Assembly (NCBI GenBank): GCA_002070475.1
Contig: MWDI01000021.1
Coordinates: forward strand, 31,739 to 95,738
Reading direction: 5' to 3'
Length of the DNA: 64,000 nucleotides
From: Firmicutes bacterium ADurb.Bin146
GTDB lineage: Bacteria; Bacillota; Clostridia; DUPQ01
Of the stretch, positions 37,862-45,488 are shown piece after piece. Below the pieces are notes generated by a model. It was not told where the DNA came from and searched no databases. It saw nothing but the letters and a program-made list of their open reading frames with translations. The first letter of the stretch is position 1, and every line of letters begins with the position of its first letter. The position numbers and the translations under genes are program-made.

Positions 37862-38560
37862 ATGAAAACAGAAAACAAAGCCTTTAACGGATTTCCGGAA
37901 GAGATGACAAAATTCCTATATGAATTACAGTTTACTAATACTGTTGAGAAACAAGAAGATAATATAGTTAAGTACAGAGAGTATATAACTAACCCCCTTA
38001 TAACCCTCTACGAATCATTAATCCCGACAGTAAAAGCAATAAGCTCGAAGTTAGAAGCGACACCGAGAAGATGTTTATCCACACCATATACTGACAGAAG
38101 ATTTTCTCCTAATGCTCCTTTAAAGGAATATATGTATATCCGATATCGCCATGCTTGCAGGGAAGAAGATTGTATAGGCTTATATTTCGATATGGGGTTG
38201 AGCGGTTATTCGTTCGGCATGAGGATATATGACCAGACTTCAAACGGAATGGATGTAATAAGAAAGAAGATACTGAGTCATCCTGAGAAGTTTGAGGAAC
38301 AGCTTAATATATTAAAAGATGCTGGATTCATTGTATTAGGAGATAAGTATAAAAGAGATCATTTCCCGGATGTACATAACGATATGCTTAAGGAAATATT
38401 GAACAGGAAGTATTTCTATATCTGTAAGGACCTTATTCTGAATGATAAAATATATACATCTCAGTTGAGAGATGATATTGAGGAAGGCTTTAATCAATTA
38501 AAAGGACTGATACAGTTATTGGAGGACATAAATAATGATAATACCCCATCTGCACTTTAA
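37862..38560 (+). CDS. DUF2461 family protein
   Basis: About 232 residues. ATG 37862 is preferred, with GGTGGTGA as ribosome site; an ATG also exists at 37850. Family pattern: FNGFPEEMTKFLYEL, PRRCLSTPYTDRRFSPNAPLKEYMYI, and a late DKYKRDHFP. The DUF2461 function is unknown. It overlaps the VOC protein start by 26 bases, so translation is coupled. Confidence 0.8.
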   Translation: MKTENKAFNGFPEEMTKFLYELQFTNTVEKQEDNIVKYREYITNPLITLYESLIPTVKAISSKLEATPRRCLSTPYTDRRFSPNAPLKEYMYIRYRHACREEDCIGLYFDMGLSGYSFGMRIYDQTSNGMDVIRKKILSHPEKFEEQLNILKDAGFIVLGDKYKRDHFPDVHNDMLKEILNRKYFYICKDLILNDKIYTSQLRDDIEEGFNQLKGLIQLLEDINNDNTPSAL

Positions 38561-38906
38561 TAGGACATGTAAAGAAGCAATAAAGCTGTATGAGAAGGCT
38601 TTTAAGACAAAAACGGAAGAAATATATTTAAGTGAAGATAACAACATGGTATCTCATGCAGTTATGAGAATTCACAATCAGACAATTTATCTTAATGACC
38701 GTTTCGGAGCAAAAAAGAAGTCAACAGATATCTCAACAAACCTGGTTGTAATATTTGATAGTATAGAAGACTTTATGTACAGTTATGAGATTCTAAAAGA
38801 AGGAAGCCTAGAAATAGATCCGATAACCACCCGTCCATACAGCCCTTTAGTTGTTCAATTCATTGATAAATACAATGTACAATGGGGTTTCATGGTTAAG
38901 AAATAG
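38535..38906 (+). CDS. VOC family protein (PhnB-like)
   Basis: A 123-residue glyoxalase-fold protein. MIIPHLHFNRTCKEAIKLYEKAF is the PhnB/3-demethylubiquinone-like start, with QTIYLNDRFG and VQFIDKYNVQWGFMV ending the fold. The function is unknown; many relatives bind metals or drugs. A GGAGG site lies inside the preceding gene. Confidence 0.85.
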   Translation: MIIPHLHFNRTCKEAIKLYEKAFKTKTEEIYLSEDNNMVSHAVMRIHNQTIYLNDRFGAKKKSTDISTNLVVIFDSIEDFMYSYEILKEGSLEIDPITTRPYSPLVVQFIDKYNVQWGFMVKK

Positions 38907-38923
38907 CAAGAGAGGATATCCAA

Positions 38924-39970
38924 ATGAGAAGTATAAATAATGAAGCAGCTACAGCTCTTATTATGGAAAGGAATTTCCTTACAAGAAAAGCTGATATAGA
39001 TGAGTATATATCACTTTATCATGATACCCAACCAGGACTAAATGTGTACTGGAACGGTTTCGGACAGCCTCCAAGCATTACATTCAGAACAGATTTTGAT
39101 GATATAGATTTTAATAAACACAGACAAGCCAATAGGGAGCTTATAAAGGGGAGGTTTCAGGGAGGAAATCTTGGCTGGATAGAAGCTGACCAGATAGAGT
39201 TATTTGCTTGTGCATATAAAAAGGATATTACCAATATGACTTATCCTCAGACTATGATGCTTGAGCTATTTAAGCATGTAGGACCATTGAATATCCATCA
39301 GATGAAAGAAGAAACCAAAATGCTTGTAAAAGATATAACACCGGTCTTGCACTCGCTTCAACAGGCTTTTTTAATATTTGAAGATCAGTATGACGGGGAA
39401 TGGTACCGTTCCTGGTATCTTTTCGAAGAGATGTTTCCTGATGCTGATTTAAACAGATATACCAGGGCAGAGTCTATAAAGATACTTATACAGAGATTTA
39501 CATATAGGAATGTCCTAGTAAATGAGGATATGATTAAATCTTTCTATAAGTTCGGCAAAAAGGATATAGCAACAGCTCTTAATGAAATGGTCAAAGATAA
39601 TATACTAACAAAATATGATAATGGATATATATTAAGTGAGGACATACCATATCTTGAGAAAAGCAAACCAGACAAAATAAAATCAATATATGTAATGCAC
39701 AGGAATGACTTTCTAGTGAAATCCAATGAGTACTGGCTGAAGGAAAAGTTTAAGTCAGCTGAATATGAAACACTCCAGTACCTCCTTATAAACGGACAAT
39801 TTAAGGGTGCTACATTCGGCAAGTTCAGATATGGACCTAATGATTTAGAAGATATCGTATTGGATATGGATGATAAAACTGCAACAGAACGAAAAGACGA
39901 GATATTACAGGCAATTGCAGATATAAGGCATGATAAGAAGCCATTAAGATATATGGGAAAGTTAGTATAA
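38924..39970 (+). CDS. Winged-helix protein, YcaQ/AlkZ-like
   Basis: A 348-residue protein with repeated winged-helix units. LHSLQQAFLIFEDQYDGEWYRSWYLFEEMFP resembles the central part of the HTH_42 (YcaQ/AlkZ) DNA glycosylases (quoted across residues about 145-175). The catalytic QxQ/QxD motif of AlkZ is not visible, so repair activity is doubtful. It follows the VOC gene by 17 bases and may share its transcript. Confidence 0.6.
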   Translation: MRSINNEAATALIMERNFLTRKADIDEYISLYHDTQPGLNVYWNGFGQPPSITFRTDFDDIDFNKHRQANRELIKGRFQGGNLGWIEADQIELFACAYKKDITNMTYPQTMMLELFKHVGPLNIHQMKEETKMLVKDITPVLHSLQQAFLIFEDQYDGEWYRSWYLFEEMFPDADLNRYTRAESIKILIQRFTYRNVLVNEDMIKSFYKFGKKDIATALNEMVKDNILTKYDNGYILSEDIPYLEKSKPDKIKSIYVMHRNDFLVKSNEYWLKEKFKSAEYETLQYLLINGQFKGATFGKFRYGPNDLEDIVLDMDDKTATERKDEILQAIADIRHDKKPLRYMGKLV

Positions 39971-39974
39971 CCAA

Positions 39975-40859
39975 TCAAGCCCAGACAGTTGAAGTAGCGA
40001 AAGGTCTCATCCCTATACTATAATAAAACTGCTGGCCAGACCCTACAAAAACAGTTTTTGCGCCAAGTTCTGCAACTCTTTTAATTCCTTCAAGAACAGC
40101 TGCTTTACCTAACCCCATTTTTCTGTAAGCGGGAGCCGTCGCTACTGGTTCAATAATTGCGAATCCTGCTTTTTCTTCGTACCACATCCCGCAGTAAGAT
40201 ACGAAATCGCCATCAGGATTAACCACAGCAATTTTTAAATTAAGATCAACAAAAGGTCGAAGCATTTCGTTATCAACAGACTTATCAGTTTCTGATGTAT
40301 AAACAAGGTTTCCTTCGCCATTAAGTTCATGATTGAAACCTTTCCACAAAACTGATCTGTACTTATATCTCTCATAATTATCCTTCATGGAAGTGATACT
40401 GAAACCCGAAGGTAATGTATATGAAGTAGAAGTCTTATCTATATAGAAGACAGCATTTTTTTCTGTAGATGTTGTAGCTTTGAATCCAAGTTCAGCCGCT
40501 ATATCCTGATAAAAGACATCTGAATCAGGTATGACTATACCGAAACCTTTTTCTCCTCTTAGGTTAGATTTCGAATATATAAGCATATCTCGCTTTAGAT
40601 ATGAATAATCCGGATATGTAAGACAATATGCATTACCCAAAACAGTATCAAAGGTAGCGATACCGACAATCTTTCCATTGTCTTCCCATAATCCTATTTT
40701 CCCGACAGCGGTTTTATCCAGATAACTATGTGTCCCCATCCAGTCCCATCTGGCATATACAAACTCAGAATAGCCAAGAGAAACAAAAAACTCCCTTACC
40801 TTGTGATAATCCTCTGTTATTCCAGCTTGTGAAGTGTAGTTTCTAAAATGAATGGTCAT
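39975..40859 (-). CDS. GNAT family N-acetyltransferase
   Basis: A 294-residue protein, long enough for two GNAT folds. The C-terminal one has the acetyl-CoA loop ATAPAYRKMGLGKAAVLEGI (RxxGxG-type) and a GQQFYYSIGM end. The N-terminal half looks like a degenerate GNAT. The substrate is unknown. It is convergent with the YcaQ-like gene, four bases apart. Confidence 0.85.
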   Translation of the reverse strand: MTIHFRNYTSQAGITEDYHKVREFFVSLGYSEFVYARWDWMGTHSYLDKTAVGKIGLWEDNGKIVGIATFDTVLGNAYCLTYPDYSYLKRDMLIYSKSNLRGEKGFGIVIPDSDVFYQDIAAELGFKATTSTEKNAVFYIDKTSTSYTLPSGFSITSMKDNYERYKYRSVLWKGFNHELNGEGNLVYTSETDKSVDNEMLRPFVDLNLKIAVVNPDGDFVSYCGMWYEEKAGFAIIEPVATAPAYRKMGLGKAAVLEGIKRVAELGAKTVFVGSGQQFYYSIGMRPFATSTVWA

Positions 40860-40988
40860 GATATGGCTCCTGATATATATGATTTCGTAAATTCATAATA
40901 CTACTTTATTAATTATAAAACAGCAATATTTGCAAAAATATTATCTGTCAGATATGCTAATATAGTACTATAAAAGGAAGTATTCATA

Positions 40989-42026
40989 ATGAAAAGAAGC
41001 AGAATCAAATTTGTCATATTAATAATTACACTATGTACAAGTTGTACGTTTGTGTCCGTAAATGCTTGTACAGCTATTGCTGTTTACTCAGAAAACACGC
41101 TTTATGGGTTTAATTTTGACTATCCTCCAGTTGATATGCGGTTTGATATAAGGAAGCATGGGAATATGAAGGTCTTTTATACAAGCTTTAATCGTAATAA
41201 TAATCAGGAACCGAATTTGGAGTTTAATGAAAAAGGACTATTTGGCGTAATGCTTATGGTTTACCCTGAAGAAGATGGAAAATCATATTTATCTGCTGAC
41301 GAGATATTCATGCCGGCTCTTGTAAGCATGGTCAGAATTGAAGATAAAGTGGAAGGCATATTGAAGAATATTGAGAAAAGAAATGTAGTCCAATACTCAG
41401 GTGTGACACTGCATGATATATTCGCAGACAAATACGGTAATACCGCTATTATTGAAACTGTAAACGACGAGAATATAGTTATTAAGAACGATAAGAATTT
41501 TACTGTCATGACAAACTTCTATAACAGTTCGTATATGAATATCTCTGTAAAGGATATACAGGATGTTGGTTCAGAAAGGTATAAGATTGCATGCAGGTAT
41601 ATAGAGGAGAATATAGAAACATTTAATGTGGAATCTGCCCTTGAATGCTTATCTAAAGTCGTACAGAAACCTTCATTTTCCTCTTGGCCTACTCAATACA
41701 CACTGGTTATGGATCCTGTTAATAATGACATATACTTCACTATAGCTAGGGATTTTGATAAGGTATGGAAGATATCATTGGATAATGAGACTATTGAAAC
41801 ATATACTGGGTTTGATGAATATGCAATAACACATATGCCTAAAGACGGTTTTACTTTATCAGAACTTACCCAGAATAATCTTGACAACTTCACTCCATAT
41901 GAACAGACAAAAAGTAACAATACTGTTTTAATAATATCTATTGTTGCAGGTGTATTGATAATAGCGGTATTTATGGTTGTATTCATATTAAAGAAAAAAA
42001 AGAATTCAGGAACGGCTATTCACTAA
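40989..42026 (+). CDS. Exported, membrane-anchored Ntn hydrolase (linear amide C-N hydrolase family)
   Basis: A 345-residue protein of the choloylglycine-hydrolase/acyl-transferase superfamily. A signal peptide (residues 1-26) ends in VNA, directly before Cys27 of CTAIAVYSENTLYGFNFDY. Signal cleavage would expose Cys27, the expected N-terminal nucleophile. A C-terminal helix (TVLIISIVAGVLIIAVFMVV) followed by KKKK anchors it on the outer face. It could cleave bile-salt-like or N-acyl amides. It overlaps the convergent ATPase gene by 11 bases. Confidence 0.8.
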   Translation: MKRSRIKFVILIITLCTSCTFVSVNACTAIAVYSENTLYGFNFDYPPVDMRFDIRKHGNMKVFYTSFNRNNNQEPNLEFNEKGLFGVMLMVYPEEDGKSYLSADEIFMPALVSMVRIEDKVEGILKNIEKRNVVQYSGVTLHDIFADKYGNTAIIETVNDENIVIKNDKNFTVMTNFYNSSYMNISVKDIQDVGSERYKIACRYIEENIETFNVESALECLSKVVQKPSFSSWPTQYTLVMDPVNNDIYFTIARDFDKVWKISLDNETIETYTGFDEYAITHMPKDGFTLSELTQNNLDNFTPYEQTKSNNTVLIISIVAGVLIIAVFMVVFILKKKKNSGTAIH

Positions 42027-43404
42027 GTATGACATCGCTTCTGTTTTTAGCAGTTTCAATTAATTCGTCAGTGAACCCAGAAATGCTGAACAAGATGTAG
42101 AGTGATTTACGTACATCCTTGTTCCACTCTACTTCGTTCGCTTTCTTTTCGAGCTCAGAAAGGACATCAATTCCGATTTTAGCATTTCTATATTTACATT
42201 CACCGAACAATATATTATTACCTGTACTGTCAGTTGCTACAATATCTATTTCAGAAGAATTATTCCACCATCTTCCGATTTTATCAAAAGAGAAAGTAAA
42301 ATAACCATCTGCATTCATGCTCCATAATTTTTCAATACAGATGTTTTCATATATATAACTTACATGATGATCAATAAAGTTATCTTTTATTTTTTTCATA
42401 ACTAAGGATACATTACCCGATTCAATAAAGCCTAAATTCGGATATATGAATTTGAACCAGAAAAGAATGTAATTGTCCTTTATTCTATACAAACCTTTTT
42501 TGCTTTTTAATGGATTAGGTTCAGTTACAGGTATTTCACGTTCAATCAGGTCAAGGGATATCAATGTATTTAAGTATTTAGTCAGACTGGTTTGCTTTAT
42601 CTCTATATTGGAAGCAATTTTCGATAATTTATGATTTCCTGCGGCTATAGCTTTAATTATAGAAAAGTATGTACCTACCTCAGATACTTCCTTCTGTAAA
42701 AGAAAGTTTGCTTCATCATATAGGAAGGACTGTTTTGTTAAAATGTTCGCATCTATCGCTGAATAGATATCTTCACTATCGTAAAACAATTCTATATATT
42801 TCGGAACCCCGCCTGTTACAGAGTAATACTCTATTAGGGATTTGTAATCCTTATTTGGGAAAAATTCGTGATAATATAAGAAAGGTATCTGTTTCAATCT
42901 TATCTGTCCGGTTCTTCTGCCATATAAAGGGCTGGAATAATTTAGAGTCTGGCTTTCCATCATTGATATCAATGAACCGCACAGAATCACCATTATATTG
43001 CTGTTTTTTAAGTAGGTATCCCATATCTTTTGAATAATTGACGGGAAAGCGGGATTTGCAATACCAAGATATTGAAATTCATCTATTACTAGCACTATTT
43101 TTTTATTATCTATATCCGTAATCAGTGTTTTGAAAAGTATTTCCCAATTATCAATTCGCGCTTGCTTAAGTATTTCATTATTACTAAAGTGTGAGATTGC
43201 ATCTTTGAAAGCATTTCTGTTCTGAACTTCATTTTCTTCAGTGGCAAGAAAATATATAGAGTTCTTGTTTTTTATAAACTCAGATATTAATTCTGTTTTA
43301 CCGATTCTCCGTCTGCCGTAAATAACAACTAAGGAAGAGCCGGTTCTGCTATATTCGCTTTCAAGAAACTTCATTTCGGGATTTCTATCAATAAAATTAA
43401 GCAT
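42016..43404 (-). CDS. ATPase with DUF234 domain
   Basis: A 462-residue archaeal-type ATPase. Walker A VIYGRRRIGKTEL is near residue 28 and Walker B VLVIDEFQYLG near residue 100. A winged-helix segment (LSKIASNIEIKQTSLTKYLNTL) is in the middle. The DUF234 C-terminus is nuclease-like (SEIDIVATDSTGNNILFGECKY: D, E-x-K). Such proteins are common in anaerobes. The function is unknown and a toxin-like or mobile-DNA role has been suggested for some. Confidence 0.85.
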   Translation of the reverse strand: MLNFIDRNPEMKFLESEYSRTGSSLVVIYGRRRIGKTELISEFIKNKNSIYFLATEENEVQNRNAFKDAISHFSNNEILKQARIDNWEILFKTLITDIDNKKIVLVIDEFQYLGIANPAFPSIIQKIWDTYLKNSNIMVILCGSLISMMESQTLNYSSPLYGRRTGQIRLKQIPFLYYHEFFPNKDYKSLIEYYSVTGGVPKYIELFYDSEDIYSAIDANILTKQSFLYDEANFLLQKEVSEVGTYFSIIKAIAAGNHKLSKIASNIEIKQTSLTKYLNTLISLDLIEREIPVTEPNPLKSKKGLYRIKDNYILFWFKFIYPNLGFIESGNVSLVMKKIKDNFIDHHVSYIYENICIEKLWSMNADGYFTFSFDKIGRWWNNSSEIDIVATDSTGNNILFGECKYRNAKIGIDVLSELEKKANEVEWNKDVRKSLYILFSISGFTDELIETAKNRSDVILSE

Positions 43405-43531
43405 TTTACCACCTCAATATTATTATAATCCAAATTATAATAATTTCAAGTATATTAAATATTGAATAAAAGATATACTAGAAAAGTAATGGAACATATT
43501 CTAAATCAGGTATCAAAGATTAACAAATAAA

Positions 43532-43888
43532 CTATTTAGCAGGAAATGTTAATGCCGCTTCCCATTCCTTTTGCTTGAATCCGACAAGTACAGTTTTATC
43601 AGTAACAAGAATAGGTCTTTTTACAAGCATACCATCAGTAGCTAATAACTTAATTTGATCTTCTTCACTCATTGTTAAAAGCTTATCTTTAATACCTAAT
43701 GACCTGTAAAGCATACCGGATGTATTCCAGAATCTCTTGACACTAATATTACTGACCCATTTCTTTAACTCAGAATAAGAAGGATTCTGTGTCTTAATAT
43801 CACGAACTTCATATGAAAGCCCGTTATCATCCAACCACTGTTGTGCTTTCTTGCATGTTGAACACTTAGAATAACATATGAATAACAT
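43532..43888 (-). CDS. ArsC/Spx family reductase-like protein
   Basis: About 118 residues. ATG 43888 follows GGAGG at a good distance; the frame can extend to TTG 43900. MLFICYSKCSTCKKAQQWL carries the redox pair, and RPILVTDKTVLVGFKQKEWE closes the thioredoxin-like fold. Spx binds RNA polymerase and ArsC reduces arsenate. This short form belongs to the YusI/ArsC-like group, whose role is unclear. A decayed copy lies at 44720-44931. Confidence 0.88.
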   Translation of the reverse strand: MLFICYSKCSTCKKAQQWLDDNGLSYEVRDIKTQNPSYSELKKWVSNISVKRFWNTSGMLYRSLGIKDKLLTMSEEDQIKLLATDGMLVKRPILVTDKTVLVGFKQKEWEAALTFPAK

Positions 43889-44015
43889 GGTAACCTCCAA
43901 TCAGATATATTATACCAAATACAATTATTAATATTTGTGATTTATGAAAAGAACAAGAAACATAACATGATAAACTTACAAAAGAACAACATATAAATGT
44001 ATGCAGGACTTAAAA

Positions 44016-44038
44016 AAAGAGCCTACTTCAGGCTCTTT
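44016..44038 (-). terminator. Rho-independent terminator
   Basis: AAAGAGCC-TACTTCA-GGCTCTTT with a perfect 8-bp stem. On the minus strand the T-run is the complement of the A-run at 44012-44018. It ends the lipoprotein transcript about 30 bases past its stop. Confidence 0.85.
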
Positions 44039-44065
44039 AAATTAGTATAGTATAATAAATAACTA

Positions 44066-44578
44066 TTAATTAATAGTTATGCTCTCAATACATGCATCTA
44101 TGTTATTAGCAAGAGAGCTGTTCTTGTCATTTGTTCCATATGTAAAGTTTGAAATATATGTAGTTGAATCAGCAATGACCATTACAAAAACAATAGTTAC
44201 ATTATTTCCTTCTAGAGTTGTAGTTGTTATCTTTGATATCAGAGCATCTTTTCCATTTATCTGAGTATCATTAGAAAAGCTTACTAATGAAGTATCCGAA
44301 TAATTAGTTTGATATAGAGCTAATACATTTTCCTTAGAAAATTCATTAAACATGCCTTCGTATGTTTCCATAACTGTAAATACTACATTATCACCTGTTT
44401 CGAGATTAGCATAGTATTGTACACCATACATTGTCTGAAGTGTAATATCACTTGGAAGCTTTATGCTAATACCTTATTCTGTTGTTACATTAACTAATTC
44501 AACAGAGCCATTTCCACCACATGCTGAAATTGTAAATGCCATTACTACTACCATTAGAATTATAAGTACTTTTTTCAT
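44066..44578 (-). pseudogene. Small lipoprotein gene interrupted by a stop codon
   Basis: ATG 44578 opens a lipoprotein signal (KKVLIILMVVVMAFTISAC, lipobox Cys20) followed by a short linker, then TAA as codon 35 (44476-44474). The frame continues at once with GISIKLPSD and runs another 130 codons to 44066 without further lesions. The remaining protein looks like a DUF-type stress lipoprotein (PsbP/YD-like), unrecognised. One nonsense change explains the break. The ATG has a GGAGA-type site. Confidence 0.75.
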
Positions 44579-44719
44579 TCTTTCTTTTCTCCCCGTTAAT
44601 TTTTTTAGCCAAACCATTGCATTATACCAGAATATTCATTGAATAATACATGAAGTATCATTTTTATGTTATGAATTAGTTTGATAAGTATACTTATGTT
44701 ATATATGTCGTTTACAAAT

Positions 44720-44931
44720 CGAAGCTTATCCTTAATACAAAAGGACCTATAAAGCATACCTTATTTATTTCAGAATCTCTTTACACTAATATTACTAGCC
44801 TATGTCTTTAACTCAGAATAAGAAGGACTCATAGTCTTGATATCACAAAAGGTATATGACAATCTGTTATCATCCAGTCACTGCGGAGCTTTCTTACATG
44901 TAGAACACATAGAATAACATATGAATAACAT
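44720..44931 (-). pseudogene. Decayed copy of the ArsC/Spx gene
   Basis: Aligns along most of its length with 43668-43888. From ATG 44931 it reads MLFICYSMCSTCKKAPQ and then TGA where the intact gene has Trp. Frame-disrupting differences follow. Together with the intact copy it brackets the broken lipoprotein gene, which indicates a past tandem duplication. The rest of 44579-45077 has no gene. Confidence 0.8.
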
Positions 44932-45077
44932 GAAAAGCTCCAATCAATCTCTATTATATCAAAGACAATAGTCAATATTTGTGGTAATAAATTGTTAGTG
45001 AATTTATTAAAAAGAATATAGAAGTATTTTGTGGTATAATCTGTATTATATTACAACAAACGAATTAAAGGATATTT

Positions 45078-45488
45078 ATGAAGCATATTGAAGTTGTAGC
45101 AGCAGTTATATTATTTAATCAAAAAGTATTATGTATGCAACGTGGGAAAAATAAGCATGATTACATATCATATAAATATGAATTTCCGGGTGGAAAAATA
45201 GAAGATGGTGAAAGTAAAGCAGAAGCTTTAATAAGAGAACTTAAAGAAGAGATGAATATCGATATTAATATATCAGAAGAAGATCATTTCCTAACAGTGG
45301 ATCATACCTATCCTGATTTTACGATTACTATGTACAGCTATATATGTAATGTTGAGACAGATACTTTTATTAGAAAAGAACATATTAATCATGTTTGGTT
45401 ACCGATCGAGATTTTAAATACACTTGATTGGGCTCAAGCAGATAAGCCAATAGTTGTTAAGTTACAAGGAGAAAATAAGTTTGAATAG
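45078..45488 (+). CDS. NUDIX hydrolase (MutT-like)
   Basis: A 136-residue (d)NTP pyrophosphohydrolase. The Nudix box reads GGKIEDGESKAEALIRELKE followed by EMNI; the glycine of the canonical EExGU end is replaced by Asn. MutT-type enzymes sanitise 8-oxo-dGTP, but paired forms may hydrolyse other nucleotides. Its last eight bases overlap the start of the PLD-helicase gene. A -10 (TATAAT) lies about 40 bases upstream. Confidence 0.9.
   Translation: MKHIEVVAAVILFNQKVLCMQRGKNKHDYISYKYEFPGGKIEDGESKAEALIRELKEEMNIDINISEEDHFLTVDHTYPDFTITMYSYICNVETDTFIRKEHINHVWLPIEILNTLDWAQADKPIVVKLQGENKFE

Noticed and set aside
44720..44931. A functional second ArsC/Spx gene
   Set aside because: It has a TGA in place of Trp and frame breaks, so it is listed as a pseudogene.
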